Numbered from the stretch's first letter, positions 23,360-35,035 are shown. The stretch is 64,000 bases of DNA from Gnetum montanum (GCA_015680685.1 MNCI01004113.1:533701-597700), one strand, 5' to 3'. Notes: generated by a model from the letters alone, not told the origin. Numbers and translations: made by a program.

Positions 23360-23762
23360 TATAAAATTCTTTAAAAATATCTTATAAAAGGAATTTTAAA
23401 ACTAGTTTGATAGATCTATAGTGTCTTAGTAGACGTAAGGGAAAAATTTCAATTTCATATTCAAAATTAATTAATAAGAAAATGGTATTAACATGTTTAA
23501 TTACTATTTAGTACCTAGGTTTGACTACATTGGGTAGCATTAAGTTATTAATTTTTTCAAAAAATTTATAAAAAGAATTTTAAAATTAGTCCAACAGATA
23601 TAAGGGGTCTCAATGAAAGTAAAAATTTTAGTTTAATAGTGAAAATTAATGAACAAGAAAATGGTATTAACATGTTTGGCAACTATTTAGTAAGCATAGT
23701 AGTTATGTTAATTTTAAACTTAGTTTTTTAAATTTATTAAATTCTAAGATATGTATTATATC

Positions 23763-24961
23763 TGTTGACCTTTTAGTAAGTCAAAACATTAAGGAAAATG
23801 GAGTACAAGGATGTTTGTATCATTGTTGTATTTACAAGAGCAAGAGCAAAGAACTCAAGGACTCACAAGCAACTTAGGGATCATAAGGACTCAAAGGAAC
23901 TTAGATGAATATGAAGAATTCAAGCAAAATGTGTCTATTTTTATTAAGGATGGTTCTTGGATGTTTTAGCATGTTTCGAAGTCTTTTTGGCTCATTTTGA
24001 TGAGTCTAGAAGGTTATAAGGTCAATGGGAACTTGTTTGGAGGCATCTGGAGGCTCCTAGCATCAAAACGAGCAGTTTTATTTTTAGTCCCTACAAAAGA
24101 GACGTCTTTCCCTAGGCAAAGATGTCTTCACAGAATATGGGCTAATTGTAGAAAGACATCTTTCTTCAAACAAAGACATCTTCTAGAATGGAGATCTTAG
24201 AGAGATGTCTTTTCCAAACAAAGACATCTTCCCAGAATTAAAGGCAAAGACAAAAAGACATCTTGGGCATGAAGAAGACATCTTCCATGATCATTAGTGA
24301 CAGTTTCCTAGCCATTGTACAAGTTTCAAATGGATTTAGAAACATGGTAGCTATAAGAAGACATCGTATGCATTGGAAAATGGACAAGCTTATGTGTAAT
24401 AATTGTACAATCATTTTGTGAATCATTGTAATCTTTGTTGTTCCTCATTGTATCATCATTTGTTCACTATAAAGTGTGTTGTACCTCAACGTACAAGGAC
24501 TAGTAAACTAAGTTGCATATATCCCTTGTAATTTTTCTCTCTTATTGCCCTACAGGGTTGAAATGCTTCTTGCGGGAAGGCATCTTGTTTGAGCTTGTTA
24601 GGATCCTGTGAGATTGAGTTCTTGGTGCTACAATACAACACTACAAAGTAGAGCTTAAAATTGTAAAGGTTGTGGAAGCCTTGAAACCACATTCTAAGCC
24701 TAACGAAGCCTTGTGGGGTTGAGTGACTGGTGTTGTGGCACAACACTCCAAAGCGAGCCTTGAAGACTATACAAGGTGTGGACCCTTTAATCACATTTTT
24801 GAGAGCAACAAAGTCCAGAGATGTGCTCCTGATCTACCCCCCAAGTGTGGACTACCCAATTTGGGGAACAACATTAAATTTAGTGTGTGTGCTTTTATGT
24901 TACAAAGTTTTAATTTGGGGAACTTATTCATCTTCCTCCCTTCTAAGTTCAATGACCCACA
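23763..24961 (+). mobile_element. Solo LTR of family D, copy 2, with 5-bp target duplication
   Basis: 1199 bp from TGTTGAC to CCCACA, flanked by atatc at 23758-23762 and atatc at 24962-24966. Homologous to 6539-7765 throughout, apart from local gaps. It contains 'gacatctt' words in its first half and 'ttgtacctcaacgtacaagg' near 24480-24500. No internal coding region is attached, so it is the product of LTR-LTR recombination. Confidence 0.8.
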
Positions 24962-25650
24962 ATATCATTATTTTCTAACATTGAATAAGTTTACCACTAG
25001 GATTACCTATTGTATGCATAACAAAAAAATTGAACTTTGTGATACTAGAGATACCAACCCAACCATTCGTGCATAATTGAAAATTAAGTTGGAAAAGTTA
25101 TAAGTTATTATAGGATGTAGACATGAATTTCCTTGGTATACTATCTATAGGTAATAAGTAGTTTAAATATTTCATGAGCACTTCCTAAACTATTAATCTC
25201 TTGGAAAAAATTCTAAACATCTTGAATGAAAAAAATAAAAATAAAAGGGAAAAATAATTTTGAAATAAAAAAAATAAAAATAAAATAAAGGATGCTAGAA
25301 CCAAAAATAATTTGACCATACTTTTATCCCAAAACACATGGCTAACATGATACATGAAAATAGTTAGATGTGAATATAACAAGGAACATAATAATGGTAT
25401 TGGACTCCAAAAAAAATAAGCATATTAAAAAATCAGAATTAGAGTACAATAATAATATTTTAAGTGTGATTCAAATTAGCAACCTCTTACCTACATATCC
25501 TTTTGAAAGCATGAAACTATAAAAAACAAAGATAAGTAATTTTGTCAAAATGTCATCATTACATGTAACATTACTTTCCATCATTAAAAAGAAAATCTAG
25601 TATATGTATGACATTGTTAATATATATTAATATTTAGTAACTATAAGAAT

Positions 25651-25797
25651 GAGGGTAGCCTAGTGGTAAGACTCTTGATTTAAAAGCAACAAGTCATGGG
25701 TTTGAAACTTGTGGGTAATGCTAAGTTATAAAGTTATAACTAGACTATATAACTTGGGGTATACCTATATTACAATTATTTTGTCATTCCAACACCA
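25651..25797 (+). repeat. SINE subfamily A with a long target-site duplication
   Basis: 147 bp from gagggtagcctagtggtaag to 'cattccaacacca'. The 13-base word AATATTTAGTAAC occurs at 25629-25641 and again at 25798-25810, with similar bases beyond. A direct repeat of this length supports insertion by reverse transcription (LINE machinery) and argues against a DNA transposon. Confidence 0.85.
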
Positions 25798-25949
25798 AAT
25801 ATTTAGTAACCAGACTATTTTATTAAGTCTATAATTAAAACGAATATGTAGGGTATCATTTAAAGAATTTTTATTTAATACCATATGAAATTTTTCAATC
25901 AAATGGTGAAATTGATAAAGATATAAGAAATAGCAGTGAGGTAAAATGG

Positions 25950-26425
25950 TCACCATGGAGATAGGTTAGTCATGTTCTATGTGATAAAAAATCTCAATAA
26001 AACTTAAACGAAAATTTTACAAGAGAGGAATTAGGATTGCTATAATATTCAACAATATAAAAGAGGTATGAACAACATATCAATGTGGCACAAATGTAAA
26101 ATTGGATATTGAATATTACCAAAAAAGATAAACTACATAATAGACATTAGAGAAAAGTTCTAGAAATAACATCTTAGATGGTTTGGGCATATGCAAAGAA
26201 GATCAAATAATGAGCATGTAGAAAAAGGTTGCTACATCAATTTCTAGTAAAGCTATGAAAAGGAAGACCAAAAATACATTGGAAAAAATGATTAAAGATG
26301 ATTTTTAAAAAATCGCAAATAAACAAAGATCTACCTCTTTGTAGAGGTGAATGACCAAAAAGAAGTGTATAGCAAACCCCATTTTGTTGGGACAAAAATA
26401 GGATGATGATGATGATGAGTTCTCG
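25950..26425 (+). pseudogene. RTE-type LINE 3' end remnant
   Basis: Reads KRKFYKRGIRIAI (about 26009-26045), then after decayed sequence HLRWFGHMQRRSNNEHVEKG (about 26170-26228) and 'KRKTKNTLEKMIKDDF'. These are the typical last residues of RTE-clade LINE ORF2 (RLRWFGHVxRR, GRPKKxWxEVIKxDL). It ends with 'cccattttgttgggac' and an ATGATG tail at 26402-26418. Several stops are present. Confidence 0.75.
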
Positions 26426-26459
26426 AAACAAAAATTAAATAACTATATTTACCCCTAAG

Positions 26460-26580
26460 GCATATAGTTCATACAAAAATTTTGTATAACTTTGTAATGT
26501 AATGCTACCTTCTAGAATTGAACCCATAACTTAAAGTTACCAAATCAAAAGTCTTATGACTAAGAAAACACCTCATTGTT
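26460..26580 (-). repeat. SINE subfamily A, antisense copy
   Basis: Contains 'attgaacccataacttaaag' and 'gtcttatgactaagaaaac' followed by 'acctcattg', the inverted box B and box A regions. Adjacent to a second antisense copy that begins near 26586. Confidence 0.6.
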
Positions 26581-26585
26581 AATAA

Positions 26586-26675
26586 TGTTGGGGGTGTTCA
26601 AACCCTAAAATAATTGTAATATAGCTACACCCATAAGATATATAATTTAATTACAATATTATAACTCAACATGAT
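26586..26675 (-). repeat. SINE subfamily A, antisense, left half split by family-A element
   Basis: Tail half of an inverted SINE (gggggtgttcaaaccctaaa to 'ataactcaacatgat'). The rest (box B and box A) continues at 34204-34272 on the other side of the element at 26676-34203, which shows that the element inserted into the SINE. Confidence 0.75.
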
Positions 26676-27562
26676 TGATGAGTCACTTTCGGTTGGCTGC
26701 ATCAATGAGGCCTTGTCAACATTGACCTCATCGACGAGGCCCCATCAACACAGTGTTAATTTTTAGCTATAAATATGTGCCTACCAATCACATTTATGGC
26801 ATGAGAGATTGTAGTTGTAGTAAATCTCTTAGAATGTTTCCATTTGAAAGTTAGAGTTTTTCTCCCGAGTGCCCATAGCAAGAGTCATTAAGTGTATGGA
26901 TCTTTATTCGAGCATTGTTGTTCCTAAGCATGACAATGTGGGTGGCAATAAAATGAGCTTTTTGATAAACTTTATAGCATTTTGGATAGATTAAATATTT
27001 TATTTGTGCATTAAATGTTTTTAATTCTTTATTTAATGTTTCCAATTATTTATTGAATGTTTCCAATAATTGAGTTAATGAAGCAATTAAGCAAGATAGA
27101 TTACACACATAAGTACAACCACTTCAAGCGTAACAGGTATTTACTTGGTAATTCTAGTAGTGTCATTGCTTGGTACACCCAGTAGCATAGCGCTTGGTAG
27201 CCCAACAGTGGATACATGGGTTTAGGACATGTACAAAAAGTGGGATTAGATGCTTATGTTAGGACTAGTTAGACATTAGTTGATTAGTTAAATTAAATTA
27301 GTCAGTTCAACCACTTTATTTCCCTTTAAGTACCGAAACCATAAAAATACAAAATGATAAAAATTAGATGCCTTAAGTACACTTAATCATACCATTGTAC
27401 ATCACAAGTCTAATAGGGAATACAATAATTAACCTTAAGGCAAGATTCACTTCCTAGAGGACTAATGCACTAGAAATGATAAAGTCCATGAATTCAACTG
27501 AATCATGAGTGAACGCTTTGTGATTCGTATGGTTGGGTGTAGGGGTACCCCACTGCTCATCA
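26676..27562 (+). repeat. 5' LTR of the nested family-A element
   Basis: 887 bp, TGATGAGT to CTCATCA. A TATA box (TATAAATA) lies about 85 bp in, near 26762. Unlike the LTRs at 3922 and 35722, its U3 lacks GATATC words and instead has 'cctcatcgacgaggcc' and a related word, 'atcaatgaggccttgtcaac'. Confidence 0.85.
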
Positions 27563-28850
27563 TGGTACAATGGCATCCTCACCTATCTTATCACTCAGGA
27601 GATGCCACAAGACTTGGATTTTAGAAAGAGGCAAAAATTTCTTCATCGAACCAAATACTTCATGGAAATCAATGGACACCTCTACAAGGTGTATGCCAAT
27701 GGCCTGATTCGTTGGTGTCCCTGACAAAGATCAACTATGCATTCTCTGGGATGCTCACGAATGGCCTTACAAAGGCCACTATGTAGGGAGATGCACAGCC
27801 ATAAAAATCCTGATGATAGAATACTATTGGCCTACAATCTTTAGGGGTTCCCACTAGTTCGTCAAGTCTTGTGAATGTTGTCAATAAGACGAGGGGATCA
27901 CCGCTCACATGGAAGGTCCTCAATAGTGGATTCAACCACTGAAGCCTTTTGATATATGGGGTGTTAACTTTATGGGTTCCATCACATCCATGTCCAATGG
28001 AAAGGCATGTATTATAGTAGTAGCTCACTACTGCACAAAATGGGAAAAAACAACAACCATTACTGATTGTACATCATCCACTAATGCTAGATTCATACAA
28101 TAAAATATTGTAAATAGGTCTAGGATGCCACATTCACTAATTTTTGATAATGGAATTCATTTTACAAGTATCACTTTTAGAAAGTTAATGCAATGCTTGG
28201 GGGTTGAACATAAATTAACAACACCTTACCACCCTCAAGCCAATGGTCAAGCATAGGTAACCAATCAAGAGATCAAAAAAACACTAATGCAAACCATTAA
28301 CAAATATAGGAAGGATTGGAGTGCAAAACTAATGATGCCCTCTGGTCTTACCAATAACTTGAAAACTTCCTATTGGCTATTCTCGCTATAAGTTAGTGTA
28401 TGAAAAACTTGCAATGCTCTCAATTCAATCTGAGCTTCGTACACTCTCAACAACATGTGATCTAAATCTTAACCTAAGTCTAGCACAGAAAGTAAGATTG
28501 ATCAACCTAAATGTGCTAGATGAAAACTGGTTAGTGGCCCTATCCTTGAATGAGGTGACCAAGGCATTCAGCAAGCAATGTCATGGCCTTAGAATTAGGA
28601 AAGTAAAACTTCAACAAGGAGATAAGGTTCTCTATTGGAACCCCACACATGTACCCAAAAAGGAAAAATTCCAAACATCATGGGAGGAACCTTATATAAT
28701 TAATCAAACTTTTTTCTTTAGGCTATGATAATATACAAACCTAAAAGCCCAAATAAAAAGTATTTGGTTAACATCCAACAAGTAAAATTTTTCCTAAAAC
28801 CAAGAAGAGCCAGTGCAACTACCACCTCAATAGATGGACAACCACATTCC
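27563..28850 (+). pseudogene. Ty3/gypsy integrase remnant
   Basis: The linker 'WYNGILTYLITQEMPQDLDF' and 'EINGHLYKVY' open the remnant (27563-27695). Then come the HHCC finger (H...GHY, 'SCECCQ', about 27755-27885) and the catalytic core. In one frame, VNFMGS has the first catalytic Asp changed to Asn (AAC at 27966-27968); FDNG keeps the second Asp (28146-28148); and HPQANGQA is followed by TAG (28254-28256) where the catalytic Glu codon is expected. A C-terminal GPY/F-like module, QQGDKVLYWNP with 'FQTSWEEPYIINQ', is at 28614-28706 in another frame. Integrase inserts the cDNA into chromosomal DNA in the nucleus. This copy cannot be active. Confidence 0.85.
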
Positions 28851-31004
28851 ATTTTTCAAATCTCCTCTTTCCAACTCAGTCATGGGGGAGATGGTCATCT
28901 ATGCTAACAATCCACATGGCTTCTTGATTTTTCTACTTTTTTGTTTTCCACATTTTTGATATTACAAGTTATTTATTTTACAAATTTTTGGATTTTCAAA
29001 TTTTTCTGATTTTACACCATCATTAGTACCTTTCAACCTTTCTTGATTATTTTACACTTTATTATATATTTTACTTTGTTTGATTTTTTTTTTTTGTCGA
29101 AGTATGATATTTTCTTATTTTTGCTAATAAAATTTCTTTATTGCCATAGGACACAATGCCACTGTTGTTGTTTACTAATGATGGTTTGTACTTAATGTTG
29201 TGATTATCAATGTCTGGTTTCTATTTTTGAATCTAAATGTCTGATGACTCTGACATGGTTTATTTTTCATGAAACAGGCAATGAGTCCATGTCATTTTCC
29301 CATCTAATAAACTCTATGGTTTTTCATGCTCTAGAAATTTAAGGTTCCTTCCATTAAAGAAACTTTTAATTAATTGGTGACCTTAGTGGTTCACGAATTA
29401 GGAAGGATTCAAAGGTTTTTACAGGGTGTGACTTCAAGGGGACTCAATACTCTTTGTACTCTTCTACTTGCTTGAGTACTTGAGTGTTTTTTACAAACTT
29501 CTCATCATTCCATACCACCCACTAATACAAAGTCAAATAAAGTCTTTGCATGGTGTGGTTTCCATCCAAGTAAAAAAAACAATGGAAATTCAAAGCACAT
29601 CCCTTAGACACAAATAAGTCCTTGCATGGTGTGGTTTCCATTTCAAAAAAAAAACAATGACAATTCAAAGCACATCCCTTGGACAAATAAATGGGCTATA
29701 AGCACTGGTTATGGAACTCAAATGACATGCACATATGCCTGAAGGTCCCCTCTAACTAAGGCCCTCTCTCTCTCACTTCCTACTTCTTTTTTCTTCTCTT
29801 TGTGGAATGGTTGTTGTCTTGTGGAAGCCCTCTTGTGTCTTGAGTGGGTGGATCAGTCTTAGGATGGTGATGCAAAGTCACTGAAAGTGGATGATTTTGG
29901 TCTAGAATGAGGATGGAACTTCCTGGGTCATTTTAAACAAAAATTCCACAAGGGACTTCCTATGACCTCAATTCAAAACTCCATTTCACCCTCTTTATCA
30001 TCCATCCATGCTACCGTAATTCACCTCACTACCATGTTCTATTTTATGCTCTATGTCTTGGTCTAATGTGTTGGAATTCTTAGGTAGATTCTTTCTGGTT
30101 AGTCCTTAACTTTTCATGACCATTAATCAAATATGAGGCCCATAAACTCTTCAATTGAGGTTATGCAAGGGCACAAAGGGCATGAGCCTGCTATGGGGAG
30201 GACCCACTTGCATAGCTCTTGGCTTGATTAGTTAAGGTTCCTTACCTTTGACATTTCTACAATCCTATCTTTTGCATATTCCATTCAGTATTCCGCTCAG
30301 TGCTCCTTAATCCTTTATTTCATTCATCCTATGAATCAATTTTTCTCCATTTTTTCAAATTTATGAGCTTCAACATCTTGTTCTCATGTTTTCATACTAT
30401 TTCTGGCCTTTTGAGCTTTCATTTGAGCCTAATTTCATCCAAAAATTCTTCGTATTTTGCAAGTTTGACTAAAGTCAACAGTCGTCAATGATGGTTAACA
30501 GCCCCATCAATGAGACCTCATCGACACAACCCAGAAACCCTATATATATCATCAAACACTTTGCAATTTTTTATCATTTTCTCATAACACATGGAGAGTT
30601 TTTGTAATTTTTCAGATTCCAAAGCCTTCCAAAGCTCATAACTTCCAAACCATTTGTCCAAATCACTTCATTGGTCAACCCTGCTCTTACTGAAGGTAAG
30701 ATCTTTATCATGAGGGCCACAAACCTTAAGGCTTCTAATGAAAATTTTTGAAAATTTTTCTAACTTCCCTAAAGGGTTAATAACCTTAACCACATATAAA
30801 CATCAACTTTTTCAATAGTTAACCATTCCAACAATCTCTGGGACGATTTATTAATGATAACATATAAATAAAATGATACTTGGAGTGATTAAATCAACCA
30901 TAATCACAACTTAGCCAAGTGTAACTATCCTAAAGAGATAAAGGAATCCCAATTGCTTTAAGTTACATAACGATTGCTAACCCATGGTCTCATTGTGATT
31001 ACAG
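28851..31004 (+). other. Non-coding spacer between integrase and 3' ORF
   Basis: Begins with a polypurine-like word (agtcatgggggagatgg, 28879-28895), then T-rich sequence. A local direct repeat of about 90 bp is at 29540-29690 (tctttgcatggtgtggtttc and tccttgcatggtgtggtttc, each followed by an A run and 'aaagcacatcccttgg'). It also contains a promoter-like block near 30480-30550. No coding region was seen; short frames here are unsupported. Confidence 0.6.
30480..30555 (+). promoter_or_regulatory. Internal promoter-like block with TATA
   Basis: 'atcaatgagacctcatcgac' closely resembles the U3 words of the 5' LTR ('cctcatcgacgaggcc'). It is followed about 20 bp on by 'ccctatatatatcatc'. In the LTR the same words precede the TATA box at a similar distance. 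It lies 455 bp upstream of the 3' ORF start. Promoter activity is inference. Confidence 0.4.
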
Positions 31005-33690
31005 ATGGCACCAAAACAAAAAGACCCACAAGAAGGGGAACCCTCTCAACCATAAGAGAAGAAACCTAAAGCTAGAAGGGGCCAACAAGAACAAGTCCAA
31101 GAACCACTAGAGGCAACCCATGCAACGGGACCTCTTTGTGAGGAGCCTAAAGTGGAATCTATTCAATAGATATCAAAGGAAGAAGTGCCTACTGAAAAAT
31201 CACAATAAGGAGAAGTTTTTGGACCCGCGCCAAGGCTTAAGGTCACTTTGACTCAGGCTTGCCTAGACATCATCAAGTCCCAAGAGATCCAATGATCAGT
31301 TCTTCAAGAGATCACTTTAGGCCATTCCTTAAGAAAGCTCCAGCAAATGCTAAGACTTGGCTAAAAACTTCTCCCATGTGGCCAATAATCACATCCAGTG
31401 GGGAATGGTACATGGGAGAGACATATCTCTTCTAGAGTAATAAAAGGCCAAGTTTCGTTGTCAAAATCAAGGACATTTAAGTGTCCTACTTGGTAGAAGT
31501 TATCACACAGGTACTTGGGTTTCCTAACATTGGGACACAACTAACAAAACTATCCACAAAAGATGATCCTAAGGCCAAGAGAGAGTGGACCTAATAATGC
31601 TATGGGGTTGACCGGAAGGAGTATGACATGCTCACACTAGTGGAGTGAATTTATTTCAAAATTGCAACCTATCACCTCAACCCAACTATGAGGCCAAGCA
31701 AGGTTACTACCTTCTTTGCCCATGCATGCACTACTCTAAGTGAAAAATTTCCCATCAACCTTCCACAACTGATCTACTTAGAGATTGAAAAATGCTTCAA
31801 GGAAAATGAATGTGGAAGAAAAACCCTACCCTTTTCGTGCTTCATCCAAAAACTCTGCAAAAGGGCAGGCATTGTCTACTACTCCAATGATACCATCAGG
31901 CATGCTCCTTTGGCCTCATGGTCTAAGATCATGAAAGATAAAACACAAGCAACAATCTAAGAAGAGGAGTAGCTACCACCACCACCCAATCAGGAAACAA
32001 CACTAGAGGCCCACACAATTATTGAGCATCTACACAAAATCTAAGAATAGCTCTTGAGCGAACAAGAGCAATGTGCAAGAATGAGTGGGGTAGATCCATC
32101 TATGTACCAATCAACAATGAGTCACCTTAATGAGGTAGCTTCAATAGTTAGCCAGATGGAAAAGTTTGGTCTAATTTTATCTACCCAATGAATGCAATTT
32201 CCTATGAGGTTAAATCCTAATAACCAGGAGGTGACGGTGTCTCTTTCTCAACACCATCTATTCCCAAGAAATCTTTGGGAATGGCACCACTTTCTTGGTG
32301 AATTGAAAGGAAGGCGAAGAGACAACTATCTTGGTGATGTAGCACCAAGGGTAGGAAACAACAGCTGAAGTGGTTGCTGACCATGTCATTGAAGCATTAA
32401 ATGTACCCACAGCATCTCTACCAAATGTATCTTTACTTCAAGACGTGCATATGTCTATAGGCACAGTCAACGTAAAATTAAACATAGCCCAACATTAAGA
32501 GTTGCTGGAACGACTAGTGGGAACTGAACAACTGACTTTGAACATCTTTAATTTCTTAGAAGACATCACTGCAACCTAGTCGAAGCTACTGAATGCAAGG
32601 GGTAGATGCATTATTTTAGAGGGGCAACTCGAAACAACTCAAGAATAAAATAAATGCTTGGTCGCGGAGGTTGTCGAACTACATGCCTAACTTGTAGATC
32701 CTATGATCATCAGCCCAGTAATAACAAGAGATGAAGCTTTCAAATAGCTTCAGGAACAATTCTAGAAGGCTGAGGAGGAGGTAGTTGTGGCCATCTTCAA
32801 CCAATTTGTAGCTGAAGTAAAAATGTATTCAATTCAAAAGGACTTGGCACAGATGCGCCAAGAGAACAAGACCTTAACCGCACAAAATCTTCACCTGCAC
32901 AATGTTGATGCTTAGAAGGACAAAATGCAGGAATTTATTCATTAACATTAGGAGCAGCTTGCTAGGGTGAACACTAAATTGAGAAGATTGGCTGCAGAGA
33001 ACCAAAATCTATCAATGAAGGAAGTGTGTGCCTTGTGCCAGAAGTCTGCCATTGAAATCATCACTTGGAAAAATGAGGCCCTCAAGTTCGAAAAAGTGAA
33101 GAATTACTATAGAGACTAGGTTGGCCTGCAGAAAGAAGTTAATGAGAAACACATTCAAATGGTGAAGGCAAAAATGAATGAAGCCCTCTAGCAACTCCAA
33201 CAACGAAGAGAAATGTGGCAACCCATCATTGATGGGATCAACACTTACAACAAAGTGGAGATCTACTTGAAGGAGTTGAAAATTGAAAAAATGACAGAGT
33301 ATATGGAGTTGGCCAATCTCCGATATGTAAACCTAGCAATGTTGACTACCAGATGGCTATGTTCAGAGTTGGAGAAGCAAGTGTCTAGCTCATATCTATT
33401 ATACGAGGCCAAGTTCAAGCATCACAAAGACACCAAGCAGAAGCTTGAGACTGCAAACACTGAACTCGAAGTTCTCATAGCGTGGTTTAGAGATCAATGA
33501 ATCAATTGCTGAGAACATAGCCAAACGAATGAATGACTACCAGGAGCTAAAGGACATAGTCAAGGCATCCAACATTGAATGCGAACAATTCGTTGCCTGG
33601 TTCATTAATGCAAAGGAGCTATTTCCATCAATTCCATGTCCCTAGGATGTGCCTATTCCAACCCACATTGGCAAAGCTACATGAACGGTG
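31005..33690 (+). pseudogene. Extra 3' ORF: putative plant transposon protein domain plus coiled coil
   Basis: ATG at 31005 follows 'tgattacag', a good splice acceptor. It starts MAPKQKD. The middle part (31340-31960), with frame changes, reads 'VLGFPNIGTQLTKLSTKDDP', then 'REWT', 'DMLTLVE', 'PTMRPSKVTTFFAHACTTLS', and finally 'FSCFIQKLCKRAGIVYYSND'. This layout (PTxxxSxVT, then FxxxLCxRAGV) resembles the putative plant transposon protein domain that accompanies many plant gypsy-like elements. The second half (32760-33500) is strongly heptad-like (QENKTLTAQNLHLHN, ELEKQVSSSYLLYEAKFK, 'KQKLETANTELEVL'), a long coiled coil. Many stops break it. Its role is unknown; position after integrase parallels env-like ORFs of Athila-type elements. 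Confidence 0.6.
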
Positions 33691-33835
33691 CACGATCCCA
33701 GAAGTTAGGAGAAAATGAAAGCAGTGTTGGATGCTTTCTGCCTCGTACCGAAAGTTGTAATAGTAGCAAGACAGTCGCAGCCACTTCAACTACTACCTGT
33801 GCGTGAAGCCGGTGAAGGTCTCTCAGAAACATGTT

Positions 33836-34203
33836 ATAGTCATTGAGTGTATGGATCTTTATTTGAGCATTGTTGTACCTGAGCACGATAGTGTGTGCGG
33901 CAATAAAAATGAGCTTTCTGATAAACCTTGCAACATTCTAGATAGATTACATATTTTATTTATGCATTAAATGTTTTCAATTCTTTGTTTAATGTTTCCA
34001 ATTATTTATTGAATGTTTCCAGTAATTGAGTTAATGAAGCAATTAAGCAAGATAGATTACACACATAAGTACGACCACTTTGAGCGTAACACACATAAGG
34101 ACTAGTGCACCAAAAATGATAAAGTCCACGAAATTTGACAAGATCACACATTAACACTTTGTGATTCATATGGTTGGGCATAGGGGTACCTCGCCGCTTA
34201 TCA
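33836..34203 (+). repeat. Shortened 3' LTR of the nested family-A element
   Basis: Matches the 5' LTR from its middle (gtgtatggatctttatt) to the end. It lacks U3 and TATA, and has a further internal deletion after 'gagcgtaac' (34087) that removes about 340 bp of 5'-LTR sequence. Ends CTTATCA, next to the duplication atgat. Confidence 0.85.
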
Positions 34204-34272
34204 ATGATCTACCAAAATCGAACCCATAGAGCTTTCAAATTAAGAGTCTTACCACTACGCTAACACCTCATT
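34204..34272 (-). repeat. SINE subfamily A, right half of the split copy
   Basis: 'aaatcgaacccatagagctt' and 'gagtcttaccactacgctaa' followed by 'cacctcattatt' continue the SINE interrupted at 26675. Confidence 0.75.
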
Positions 34273-34479
34273 ATTGTTATTAATAATTTTGATTCAAGCT
34301 TCACAAGTATTATTTAAAAATTTATTTTTATTTTACTTGAAACTAAACTAGCAAGACTAAAACGGTAAATAAACTTAGTAGTTAGTTACATATAAATGGT
34401 TACTTTATTATATGTTTTAAATTTTATGTTTAAATAGAAATTCTATATCTATTTTTTAAGCTTTATCATTCCAAGAAAT

Positions 34480-34522
34480 TTTGGCTAACCTCATTTTATT
34501 AAGATAAGGCAAGGATGATGAC
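34480..34522 (+). repeat. RTE-type LINE 3' tail
   Basis: 'ggctaacctcattttattaa' followed by 'gataaggcaaggatgatgac', a decayed version of the tail seen at 22795 and 26378. Confidence 0.5.
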
Positions 34523-34679
34523 TAAAGTTATAAATTTTGTTATTAATAAAATATATTTTTTCTTTCAAAACTTACTAAATTGTTTTAGGTAATTATAGTA
34601 GAGATTAGTGTACAATGTCTAGTTTCAAGCAACACCATCTCTAACAAGTTAAAATGTAGATGGTTGTCGAAACTAGAAC

Positions 34680-35035
34680 TAGATGACTATATGTACCCTA
34701 AGATATATGACCAACTTAAAACTTCCAAATTGAAATTAAATTCATAACTTGAAGTTTCCAATTCAAGAGTATTACCACTAGGCTAACGATTCATTATTAA
34801 GTTACTTATCATTGCATAGGGAGGAGATTGTATTCAAACCTCAAATATTGTTTTAATAATCTTCACCTCTAGGACATATAGTCAAATCAAATTAGAACTT
34901 CATAACTTAGTATTTCCCACCAAATCAAGCCCAAAACTTGAAGTGACTAAATTAAGGGGTGTTGAAACCCTAAAATAATTGTACTATAGTTACACCTTAA
35001 AATATATAGTCCAATTAATCACTAGGCTAATATAT
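34680..35035 (-). repeat. SINE subfamily A, antisense copies and fragments
   Basis: 34680-34790 is an inverted copy ending 'gtattaccactaggctaac'. 34830-34965 and 34965-35035 carry further inverted tail and middle fragments (ggggtgttgaaaccctaaaa). They appear as a nested or rearranged cluster. Confidence 0.5.

Larger units (their letters stand above)
26676..34203 (+). mobile_element. Family-A Ty3/gypsy-like element, internally deleted, nested in a SINE
   Basis: 7.5 kb flanked by the exact duplication atgat (26671-26675 and 34204-34208). It has a 5' LTR (26676-27562), an integrase remnant, a long non-coding spacer, an extra 3' ORF and a shortened 3' LTR (33836-34203). Gag, protease, reverse transcriptase and the usual primer-binding site are missing, because integrase-linker sequence follows the 5' LTR directly. 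The polypurine tract and U3 of the 3' LTR are also deleted. It is immobile by itself. Confidence 0.85.
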
